Origin: Silene conica | Taxonomy: Eukaryota; Streptophyta; Magnoliopsida; Caryophyllales; Caryophyllaceae | DNA: 64,000 nt | NCBI GenBank assembly: GCA_029255685.2 | Contig: CM055318.2 | Coordinates: forward strand, 4,965,001-5,029,000 | Reading direction: 5' to 3' | Shown here: one piece after another, positions 1-17,900 of the stretch | Layout: each line of letters opens with the position of its first letter | Numbering within the stretch: the stretch's first letter is position 1 | Made by a program: the position numbers and the translations under genes | The notes under the pieces: model-generated | What the model was told of the DNA's origin: nothing | Databases searched by the model: none | What the model saw: only the letters and a program-made list of their open reading frames with translations

Positions 1-1015
1 TTTTATTGAGATGTTGTTTTCATCATATATCTTAATTAAATGATTTTCCTTTTACTTTTTAAATCGATCACATGTCATTTTTTCGGAATTATGCAATATA
101 TAGTTCGATAAAATTTATAACATTTTTTTTTGCGTTTTTAGAGCTAGTGTGTATTATTATATTCTTCTTTAAAATTTTATTTTATCTTATTAGTATTATA
201 GTTAGACATGGCAAACAAACCGGGTCGTGTCGGGTTCGTGTTCGTGTCACATGTAAACGGGTCACAAAACCTCCAACCCAAAAACCCGACCCAATTAAAT
301 TTCGTGTCGTGTTCGTGTCGACCAACTTAGATAAATGGGTCAGCAAGCCTCAACCCTAACCCGTTAATTTCGTGTCGGGTTCATGTCGTGTTTTCGTGTC
401 ATGTCCATATTTGAAAAGTTTAACTATATTTATGTGATGGAGGATAAAAAAATTAGGATTAATTTAATAAATAGGTGATTCGTGTCGGGTTCGTGTTTAA
501 AGAGCTCAACCCAAACCCGACCCAATTAAATATCGTGTCGTGTTCGTGTCGACCCACTTACATAAATGGGTCATTAAGCCTTAACCCAAACCCATTAATT
601 TCGTGTCGGGTTCGTGTCGTGTTTTCGTGTCGTGTCATTAATTGCCAACTCTAATTATAGTGGATGTATTTTTTCGTACTTTATTTTATTGTTATTGTAA
701 TTGCAATTTATAATTGTAGTAATTTGGACTGAATTTTTAATAGTTGATTTAATATACTGTTATTTAATAGTAAAACTTGGGCTGAATTATTTACGTTTTA
801 AGATATTCATTATTTGTTATTATTCACTAATATTTACGTGTAGAAAATATAAACGTAAACATTTACGTCTAAAACTTAAACATAGAGATTTTTTAGCAAT
901 TAATTACTTTTTTTTCTGTGGGTCCCGCATTAATTAAAATAAGTAAAATAAAAAAATATGAGTGTGATGATGTGGCTTAAGGAGAATGTTTGAAATGTTT
1001 TTGGTTTTATATAGA
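1..1015 (-). mobile_element. Probable Helitron 5' part, cut by the window edge
   Basis: Read on the minus strand, an A is followed at 1015 by TCTATATAAAACC, which fits a plant Helitron 5' terminus inserted after A. About 40 bases further in is GCCACATCATCA, a string also found near the 5' end of the better supported Helitron at 36237-39430. The matching 3' hairpin and CTAG end are not seen, so that end would lie left of the window. The hAT element at 203-653 sits inside it. The small open frames here resemble nothing I recognise. Confidence 0.42.
203..653. mobile_element. Non-autonomous hAT-type element with 8-bp TSD
   Basis: The element is flanked on both sides by ATTATAGT (195-202 and 654-661), a perfect 8-bp target duplication as made by hAT transposases. 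Terminal inverted repeats are TAGACATGGCAA at the left and TTGCCAACTCTA at the right. It has no transposase. The interior is two diverged copies of one unit (about 225-415 and 475-640), rich in GTGTCGGGTTCGTGTCG and its complement-like partner AACCCGACCC, so each half can fold back. Similar degenerate sequence occurs near 22870-23100 and 24720-24980. Confidence 0.85.
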
Positions 1016-1704
1016 TAAGATTCTTGCTTCAGATGAACCAAAATAAGGCGTACCAAATCGTCCAAATGTCACCATATTTTTTAATAAAATGTAACCATTT
1101 AATAATAAAACGTTATTAATAGCCGTCACTTTTTACCTTGGAAATGATGGTAACATTTTATCAAATAACGTTATCATTTTATTGTAAAATGACTACATTT
1201 AGCCCGTGCTATTTCAAATGGAAATTAGTCCATCTAAAATAAAAATTTGCGTTCAGATTATATTTTCGCAATAGGTCTTGTAAAACACCGTCTCTCACAT
1301 ATTTAGTGAAAAACATAATAAGGAAACAAAATCCCTCATCCATCATCATATGAGAGTCTTCCAATAACACCCCTCAAGTCTAAATTTTTTTTTGGATATT
1401 TCCGTATCCATAACCATAACTAACAACTTAGTAACTCTTGTGTGAGACCGTTTCATGGTACAACGGGTTCATTTATTTGTATTATATAAAAAACTTATTA
1501 TAAAATCAGATGATCTCATAGCATGAGACCGTCTTATTGTAGAATTTATGCTAACAAGTTTAATCCAACGAGATCGTTACGAACTTACGATCTTGTGTAA
1601 AACAGTCGTGCACGAGTCACGACCCGGGATAAACCGAGTTTTAATTAACCGTATTGTTTATTGCTCCCTTACACGTGAGTAACGTAACAATCCCTAGTCG
1701 ACAA
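1016..1704. other. Upstream region of the CDC48C-like gene
   Basis: AT-rich non-coding DNA with no other gene. A pair of related motifs, GTGTGAGACCGTTTCA near 1440 and CATGAGACCGTCTTATTG near 1522, recalls short hairpin repeats seen elsewhere in the window (for example 25534-25675). No TATA box stands out. An in-frame ATG at 1654 would add 17 residues to the CDC48C-like protein, but the start at 1705 is preferred. Confidence 0.4.
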
Positions 1705-7709
<6,005 letters not shown>

Positions 7710-8952
7710 GTTGGTAATATTACTGTGTGGTGATCTTGATGCTGCATTTGACAGCCGATGTTGCGGAAGTCATCTCCTGCAAAATATGCTCACTGATTAC
7801 ATTGGGTTGCCAGAGATTTTTCGATAGAGTATTTTATATTTATATTTATATACTAGTAGAAATAGGTAGAAAGATCCATATCCTGTTAATCAGTTTCTCC
7901 TCTTTTAGCGGGGTCGGGACAAAAATTTTGACAGTATAAATTGCGTTGCAATTTGCAAATGCACACCAGTCGGCCAGCCTCACATCTTGCATGGCAAAAG
8001 TGCCAGCTTACTACATGTATATTGTATATATCTTACGCGTAAAATCACTCTTGAGTCACGGTGTAAAATGTCTTGTTTTGCTTCTAATACTTATTTATAG
8101 GACGAGTTGATGTTTTTAGACTTTTGCTTAAAGGATCCGAGGTTTTCGAACATACGATGAAAATAGATTGGAAGGATCAAATCTGCCTCGTACCATCCTA
8201 TTTTCCATTTCAGAGTGTATCGGGAAACCCTTGTTGAAATTTAAAGTCTAACCGTAACAATAAAGGGAAGCCGAATAATGCTTTGTCTCAACGGTTAAGA
8301 GGCGTGGAATCTTTGCAGTTAAGCGAATAACTTCGGCCATCGATAGTGTATCTTCTTATAGTCCTTGCTGCCTGTGTCAAGTGGCTGACATCTTCGATTC
8401 AAAGCGCTGCCTGCAACTGTGGCCGACTCTTTTACTGTTATCACATACAAAGGCGAGTCCAAGAAAAGTAGAAAAAAATAACACTATCCGCTCATTTGAG
8501 CATTCGGAAAATTTCCCAGCGGAAGTTGCACCAAAAAACAAAGCCACTACTTACATAATCTTCATTGAACATGCTACAATACACCCTTAATTTGAAGGGA
8601 ACGTACACCACTTGATCTTGCTAATCATGTACAATTACAGGAAAAATGGCAAGAATAAGGGACAAAAAATTAGCAGTTTGAACTGGCAGCTTATTGGATA
8701 TAGCAGCTGCAACCGAGTATTTAGTCAGTGGCCGACCATCTCGTTTTGTGCAAGAACTATGAACCCGGTTTCGTGTCATGTACAACGAGCTTCATTGTCC
8801 CACTCAGGTCGGGGCCAGGAAATAATTAGAGCACACTTACCCAACCAACTTGTTGGGAGTTCCAAAACTGAAATGTGTTAACCTTCCCAACCAAGGAAGA
8901 GGGAAAAGAATGAAAGAATCAATGTAACGAGGACTTTCGGTTGTTAAACTAT
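7710..8952. other. Convergent 3' region between two genes
   Basis: The CDC48C-like gene ends at 7709 (+) and the O-fucosyltransferase gene ends at 8953 (-), so this 1.2 kb holds both 3' UTRs facing each other. No further gene is supported. Open frames of 60-90 codons (for example 8381-8590 and 8612-8881) show no domain, low complexity or codon pattern that would make them convincing. Confidence 0.6.
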
Positions 8953-11900
8953 TCACGTTGCGGATGTTGATCTTGAATCGTTCGATTTATTGACCCGACA
9001 CATACAGTCTGGACATGGGAAGCTGTAGATGGAGTCATTTGGTCTTTTCAACTCCAAACCCTTTGAATCGCTGTGGGACCGGATGCTTAGCATATGCCTC
9101 TTGAAAGTTCTCCATCTATTTATAAGCCAACAACCAACACAGAAAATCTTAAATGATTCTGGAAATAGTTTTGCGAAAAGAAAAAAAAACATGGTATGTT
9201 TGTAGTGATGTGTGCAGTTTGACGAGCATGATATTATGAAAACGAGCAAAATTGGTTAGTCCAAACAATTAGCAAATTAAGAGTCCCAATGCCCCATGAA
9301 TATTACACGCAGTGGCAGATTTTTAAGCAAAAATAGAGGGTCGAGGTTCGATTCCGAGACCCCTTTTAACAGTTTAACCATCAAACAAGGGGGTCCAAGT
9401 GATATTCTATGTACTGAGGTGTCATACTGTCATGTGATAGTTTGATAAATATGCAAATAGTCATGAGACTGATACATACCCAATATTAGGATTGTCAAAC
9501 AGTTGAGCCACTTTCCGCTTATCCGGCCTGATTGTCTTTGAATGTCCACCGTACAAGTATCTTCGATGGCCCATCAAGAAAGAAGGGAAATTACCACCTT
9601 GAGTGGTAACAAAAACTTCACTATGTAAGCAAACAGTATAGTCAAGAGCGGCCATCCTGGAGGAATAGTTCTGCAAAGAACAGATAAAATTAAGCTTTTA
9701 CAAAATGCGAAGATCAGGACAAAGGAGGAAATGAACCTTATATGGTGCAAGCTCCTCCGGTGATACAAGCATCTCCTTTGTTTGCAAAAGCGGAAACATT
9801 TCAAACAATGGGGCCATATTCCTCTCAGCATCATATATCTTTCCAGAAGCCAAAAAAATAGATGTGTTTCTATCAAAGCCCATGCCACGAAGCATCAAAC
9901 CAACCTGACGCAGACAGAGGGAAAGAAAAAGTCAGTGTATGGCTTTATGTCACACTTATACTCACATTAGGCAGAGAAAGCAACAGCCACACAATATTCA
10001 TAGGCAAAACAAATAAAGTGGTATTGTTGAGTGCTTGCCTGTAGAAAACTAGAGCTACTAAAGAGTACTACAATAGTTAAGCCCTTGTAACAATACATAA
10101 AGCAAAATGAGGTCAACTGGGCTGAAAAAAAGAGAAAAATGAAAAAGACATGAGGTAGTAACTAGTAAGGTACCATAACCACTGAATGACGGTTAACAAG
10201 TTGATGTTTGGCACTGGAACAATGACTTGACTTTGACTAAAACATCGACAAAGCTATTTTAGCTTGCATTACTAAATGAACTACAAAACAAGACACTGCC
10301 TCAATCCGATGTTTCAATATTTGATGGTACGTCTGTTTCCGTCTCGTACAATGGTGAATTTAGGCAAGGTTACCATATTCACTATGAAATATGAATACGC
10401 CCTTATCAATTCGCGATTCGCTTTTACAAAATGTGGGTTATGTGTATTTTCATTAAACGACATGATAGAATTTGCTCTTAACGATTCGTGATTCTTAGGG
10501 TACCAAGTGAATCCGGTAACCCTGAATTTAGGTTAATGAAATTTCGAGATAGTTTCTTCTCAACTCAGCAAAATTTAAACATCCCATAGTGCCAAATGTT
10601 CAATGTAGGATTAAACTTGGCTAAGCAGTATAATATTCACCTTTAAACTAGAAGATATTTATATTAGAGAGATGCGAGAAATACATCTAGATTCTAGATC
10701 TTGTTATACTGTCTCTGTTAGTTTACATCTAACAAACTTCCTCCTATTTGGGAAGTTTATTCGACATATTCCACTTGCCTTCTTGAGAATCTACATTTGA
10801 TGCAAATGACTACACTACCCTTCCACTATATATGATTGTGCCTCCAGATCTTTTTCGTTGCATCTCTTGAATATTGTACAACTTGTGTTTCGAAAGGAGT
10901 CGAAAAAACAGAGGGTGTAAGACTAACAAGACAATGGGTTCTCTCTCCGACACATTCCTAAAGTAGGTTCTGCACTTCTGCCTCCTTGCTTCCCCCAGAA
11001 CTCAAAACATTTGCAGATCTCACATGAGAGGTAAGTCGAATCTACTGCATCTCTCTTACATCTCAATAAACCTAAGCCAAGCAGCGCATGACTCCGCAAT
11101 GTGAAAAAAAGAAAAGTAAAACAGAGTAACTATTTTCTAGCTTAAAGCAACAGGTCTACCTAACCGTTCAATTTTTTTGGCAAAATACCACTACCCTCAA
11201 TTGTCATGTTGATCATAGGTTTAAACAGGAACGTCCCATGTGCAACATTTGCTATCTACCTTATTCATGGACCATGGTGATTGGTGAAGCTAAAAAGGCC
11301 ACAGTCCCCAACATAACCTTAGGAGTGATCAATTCCCAAAAGAGAGGCCCAAGAAATTGAACCACTCCAACTACTCCGTCAAGAACAAGAAAACACAGTA
11401 TAGCCATCACTCAGATACTATTAAGAGCAATTGAGAAGATCCCATCTTTTCACTTCTACATGTACTAATTAAAAAGACATAATAAGCTTAAAAATCAAAA
11501 ATTCGGAAAAGGGTTACCTCCAAAGGAGTAAGCGGGCATTTGCCGTTGATTCTGATTGCACCAGGACGAATAACCCTACCAGGCTTTGTAAATTTGCCTC
11601 TCCAACCTCGTTCTCTTGCTGCATCCATGTCTAGTCTCTCTTGCTTTCCTCCATCAAATACACAGCAAGAGAAAGCGACCATATCCTATACTCGAGGCAA
11701 AAAAATATAAAATCAACCAATGATCATGTAAAGTGGTTTGCCACTTTCAAGAAGCCCCCAACTTCAAGCTCTTAACCAAGAAAATAAACCATGTTAACTA
11801 ACCTCTTCAAAGCGAAGATGTACGGAGATATACTTTCCTTCACTGCTTACACTACGCTCTCTCATTCTCGCAACAAGAGTTTTTCCTAATGTTAAGATTA

Positions 11901-14900
11901 GGCTTGAAAACCTTAAAGCTTCATAATTTGCCAAGCACCTAAGTCGCTGAACTGCTGGAGGAGCATCAAATGACAATCGATTGGCAAAGGGAGAGATCCT
12001 TATTACCCTAATTGTCCATAAAGAAGCATTAATAGTAAAAGCAAAACCACTTCTTTTATTTAGTGTTTTAGCAGAGAAAGATAAATAATATAATAATCAA
12101 TTTAAAATAGAAGTAAAAAAGGCGGAAAAAAAAAGTAAAGAACTCCATATTTGCTAGCTGAGGATAGTTTCGAAGGAATTTCAACTTGATGTTTCTTCTA
12201 GCTGGGGTATACCAGCAATTAAGTTCCAGGAGAATCAAGTCACAAATGTGGAGCTCCAAGTCCATCAGCTTAGTTAGAATTAAATCTTCCCATGATGTCG
12301 TTATCTTTGCCTCTGATATCTTTACTCATGTTATTATGTTGATTTTATGTTCATGTTACGTCATGGGAATGTAATTTTGCTTTGTATCTTTTTTGCATTT
12401 CAGTTATGTTTGTGTTTGCATTAATTGATCATCTGGTAGTGATTCATCTGATTTCTGCATCATGGTATACTGATATGAAGTTATGGTAAGTGTATCTTCG
12501 CATCACTCTGTGTGACTATGCCTCTACTATAACATTTTCCACAGAGATAAGAGAACAATACTCAAAATTATAAAAGCTTTATTGAAAAAAAGAAAAAAGG
12601 TGCTTCAAGGAATAGACAATAACTGCTTCAAAATAATAGTTATAAACTTTCATTTACAATGGAGCTAAAGACTCACTATTCTCTGATTTCAGGATTATGT
12701 TGGAATAAAGAAAAATACTCCGTAGTTCACTACAAGTCACGCTTCTTTCTATTAGTAGTTTTCCATGAAATTCGCGACGTAGTTTTCATTTTGGCCAACC
12801 TAGAAACACTGAGTAGTGATCATGTGGTCGTTATTGTAATATAGAATTATAAATGATATAGATATTTGATGTAAAAAGCATCACGAATTTGAGATTGGAT
12901 CTTAATAGTCATTTGGAAAAATGAAAGATCAAAGTTGACATAGGTTGACCATCAAAGTTAAAATGAAGATAACAATTTTAGGGTGGAGGTAGTGTTTTAC
13001 ATTTACAACTCCACACATCGTACAAAATCAAAGGCCAAGACAGTTACCGTTGCGATAGAATGTACGACCACAATCAATCACCGCAACCACATTCTATCGC
13101 AAGCCCGCAACGGCCAATACCACGACGTGACTGAAAATGCGTTTAAAAACTATGCCACCCCATCCTTTATCAGATTAGCTCATCAGCACTGGGTGATGAT
13201 TTAAACTACTACAACAAAGACACCAATACAAACCCAGATACTAGAATATACTCTGATTAAGTCCTTAACTCTTAGCAGTAGCATATAGACATAACAAAGT
13301 CAGAAAGTAATAGTACACTCTATCAGATAAATCAGAAAAGAAAATGAAACTGGTAGACAGAAAAATACTAAAGTGAAGATAGAAGAGTACATCTACTTAC
13401 TGCTCGTCAAGTAATCTTGGCAGGACATTATCCTTATAGTATTGAACTGATGACCATGCTTTTATTCTGAAATTGTAAACATTACTCAGGTTGTGGTCAT
13501 AACGCTCCATTAGGTAATCAGGAATCGTAGTGACAACTCGTACTTCGTTTCGTAAAGTACTGACGAAATAATCCTCGTCATATATTTCACTGAACTTACT
13601 GCAGATACAAACCAAAGTCTATTAAACACAATGAAGCCTAATAATGACAAAAAGATGCAAGAACAGGACTGTACATAACAGAAAGTTAATATCGTACTAA
13701 TACAGAATAACCAAAAAATAACACAAACCTAGGATCTCTCCATATGCTATGATAATGAAAATTTGGTATAACAAGGGTCGCATTAAGATAGCCTGCTACA
13801 GCAACTGCATTACATATCTAGCCAGCGTATGAAAGACAACAAAAAAAGCAGGATCAGATACGAAACATAAAAAAAATAGTCACAATAGATAAACTGAACA
13901 TCAGATTGTGTTTAAGATTTCAGGCAACAGACCGATGCCCTTTGCTGATTCAAGCCACCATTTGCTTCAACATATATATAGCCATTTGAATGGGGTAAGC
14001 CGTCTGTCAAAAGACAAGCATCAAACTAGATGCTATCAACTTGTAGTGTTGAACAACATAAGATGTTTACTGAACAGTCTCTTCGATTGAAAGATTCATC
14101 AAGCAGCTTGCATCACAGTACAAATATATCATAATGAACATCACAAACACCATAATAAATTACACAACTTAAAAATTCTACTAGATGGAAGAAAAAAGAT
14201 GACAGGTTGAGCTTTGAGAAAGTGAGAGAGATAAAACTTGACTTTCAATAGAATTGTGCTGCCTCGCCACAGCTAATTACCCTTTTCATTAAAACATGAG
14301 AAGTCTAGCTGTCAACTTTAGTAAAAATGAACCGATTTGAAGTAAAAGATGAATCTGGTACCCATTACAATGGACACTTCCGCAACTAAGATTTATCTAG
14401 ATGGGATATTCAAAGTGTCCCTAAATTTTTTTGTTTTTCTAAATGTTGTATCCTCACCTCTATACATGAGTCTATACCATGAGCTTATTAATAGTCTCCG
14501 CGATCTTGGTTTGTTAGTTTATCCCCTAATCCACTCATTAACCCAATCAATTACCATACCCACTCATTTAATTATTAGCCTACCCAATTACCCATTAACC
14601 CACCCAGAAATCTATGAACCTACCCAACAATCCATAAAGTCTCCTTTACCGCTTCATGCTTCGTGGAGGAGGCATATTAATAGTAGTTTGTGATTGTTAA
14701 AAGGTGATTTGTGATGGTTCTCATACAGGAGGGTGATGATGTGATACTAATAGGTGAGTAAGGTGACAATGAACGATGAAGGAGGGTATAGAGAGAGGCA
14801 GAGTTAATGCAAAGTTGAAATTGGTCGTGGTGGAAACTAAGCATTGAGTTGAAGGGTAAACCATTGAATATAGAAAAACCGAAAAGGCATGGGTACAATG

Positions 14901-17900
14901 TAGAACTTCGCTTTTTTTTGTTATAGCAAGTTCCTTAACTAAGTTTCTTCTTAATTTCTTCGTGAGTGTCACAAGTTCATCCACTCAAAGGGAACTCCTG
15001 AGGAAGTTATCATTTCGCTGCTTACATCCTCTACATTCCTCCACCCATCTACACAGATATATATTCAATCACTACGTTTTAAGTGACTGAATTAACTAAG
15101 TGACAGAAGTTCATCAGAAAATAGCCACAAACAAATATGGAGCAACTGTACCCACTATAGAGTTATCACATATGAGAAATTCTTTACAACTGAAAAAGGC
15201 TTGTTTAGTACAGTGAAGAACCCTTTAATTTAAAACAGTTAATTATGCCACTCTTCGCGAAATCAGTAGTTTTCCAGTTATCATAAAGCTTTCCCAACTC
15301 CATAAGACACAAGATTCCAATTATTCTTACCAATTATGGGATTACACAGCTCATTCCAGCATTGATCACACCAATCAATATAAACTCCATTTTCTTTTGG
15401 TTATCATTAAACAAGAACAGACAATGGCCTCCCTATGTTCGTTCTTTTTATATTTTTCTCTTTTGTCGCCTAATCTATAAGTTAATTTCAATTTTTCCAA
15501 AACATTACATTATATAGCAGAGCAATTGCTAAAGATTAACAACTGCTTATTTATGGAGGTTAAACACCCTTTTTTTATCACATTATCCTTGGGTACTTTA
15601 TAAAAAAAGGTATAATTACAGAAAATCAATAAAGGCAAAAGAGCAAAAATAGACAACGAAAATTCATTTTGCAGCAGCAATTTTCATACCTTCTGAGGAT
15701 CTATTTAAGACACATGGCCTCCACTCACCACTTCTGTAAGAATTTTTCCAAATAGTTAAAATCTACAATGGAAACAATGCCTCGTGTCAACAAGAATTTA
15801 GCTACTAATATGAGCTATATGGAACCATATAACTAAAAAATCAACTTTCATCAGCCACAGCGGTTGAAAAAGCATACCACCATTGTATAAATCAAGCAAT
15901 AACTATTCTGTGAATCCTCTCACTCCTCATAACATGGAAGAACATTTTTGGAAGTCAATAAATCAAACAATAACTATATGAGTATAAGGGATGCCGGATG
16001 CCCTATACTATTTTTTTTATTTCTTTCATAGTCCACACATAACAAAAATAATAAATCCTACATCAACACTTATTAAGCTACGCCTCAATCAGTTCAAACT
16101 TCAAACCCAACCTAAACACCCATTTCCAAATCTTACAGAAGAAGCTCAGGTTCTAAAAGCAACCACCACCGTACTCATATCAGTGCCAAAAACAAACCAC
16201 AAGATTCAAAATCAAAATCTATATCCATAGTTCCATTATCAAACATCAGCTTTAAATCACTCATATCAGGTCCACCACTGACCCTTAAACTGTCAAAATA
16301 CAAATTCTCGAATCAGGCCTGAAACTGCCAGAACCACTACCCAATTACCTAAAAAAATTGTGCTGCCTGAAGCCCTGAACCTTAATCCTCCAAATACCAT
16401 ACCAAGTCCAAAATATACGGATATCCAACCTGTAAAATGTTACCCTTGAAAAACAAAGCAGCAACAGTGAAAAAAGTAAATCACTAAAGTCTAACCTTTC
16501 ATCACCAGAAATCGAGACAGTTGAGCATGAACCAAGATTAATCACAGGATTCACAGCCGCCAAAAAACAATACAAAGCACCAAAGTCACTGCCCAGTCAC
16601 CCACATTACCAACATTACCAAAAAGCAGTCAACAACCATTTTAAATGTTATTCTAGGAGCAACAATTCCATGGCAACATATTTAATACAGCTCAGAGATA
16701 CATTTGACTCCTGTGACAAAAAAAAAACTCTCCAAGACTCCAATCAAATTATGCCCCTCTCATTCTTTGAATTTGCATCAATTTTAAAAGTTCTCCCCAC
16801 ATATCTTCAGAATTAGTGCTATGCAATAGATTCCTGGTACCAAAAAATTGCCATACATTTATGCCTAAGAGGATAATCCTATGCATTCGAAAAAAAACTT
16901 AGCAAATTCCTCAAATGCTCTCAGTTCTATAACTTGCTCATACATTCACAGTCCTTACAGACTTAAATTTGGTCAATTCCTCCAGATCACTACCTCTTGT
17001 ATAACCTAATACACTAAACTATTACAATCAATACCTACATTACCCATCCCGCTCCGAAACTTACACACCAGCCTCATAAAACCTAATTAAGATCAAAATC
17101 AAAGCAAAACTAATGCGGTAAAACACATCAAACTCCTCCTTGCAATAACAATTGCAATCAGAACTATGTCTAAATCACTGCACATTACCTCGTAAATAAA
17201 CCAAACCAGCAAACCATTACAATCCCTATCTACATTGCACATCAAACTCCTCAAAATAATCCCAAATCACAATTAAAAATAATAATCCATTCCAAAAACA
17301 CAATCTTGTACTAACCACATCCGCAGTACAATTATCCGCATCCATATCGCTGGAGTGTAATCACAATAGCACTTATAACTGAATCTAAATCGCTACAAAG
17401 TACCTCCCAAAGAGGCTAATCCCCTAACCATTATAATTACAACCTATATTACTTATTCAACTCTAAAACCTACACATCGAACATATAAACCCTAATATAG
17501 TTATAACACACCCACATCAAACCTACATTATCATCTTCCAATTGCAATTATAAGTACATCTAAATCACTACAGAATACCTACATTCATCTTCCAACTCGA
17601 AAACCTACATATCAAACTAATGAAACCTAATTTTCACACCTAAATCGAACCTTCATTATCATCTTCAATTGCAATTATAACTACACAGTACCTATATTCA
17701 TCTCCCAACTCCAACACACATCCACCAAATGAACCCTAATTTCACACCTAAACCAAACCTGCAATATCAGCTTCCAATTAAAATTATAAATACAACTAAA
17801 TCACTACAAGAGTACCTACATTCATCTTCCAACTCCGAAACCTATCGAAGAAATGAATCCTAATAACACACCTAAATCAAATCTACATTATCATCTTCCA

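Noticed and set aside
72..359. 95-codon open frame at the left edge
   Set aside because: It runs through the left end of the hAT element and the AT-rich Helitron DNA; no domain and the composition changes abruptly at the element border.
14349..14693. 114-codon plus-strand open frame in O-fucosyltransferase intron 2
   Set aside because: Made of ACCCATTAACCC-type repeats and not protein-like; antisense to an intron.
15734..15740. Alternative acceptor CTTACAG for O-fucosyltransferase exon 2
   Set aside because: Using it puts a stop in frame. The acceptor at 15763-15764 keeps the frame and adds the expected [14 protein letters not shown] segment.
16345..16575. 76-codon minus-strand open frame in O-fucosyltransferase intron 1
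   Set aside because: Checked as a missing exon. The gene already joins exon 1 to exon 2 in phase at 15762, and this frame matches no O-fucosyltransferase sequence.
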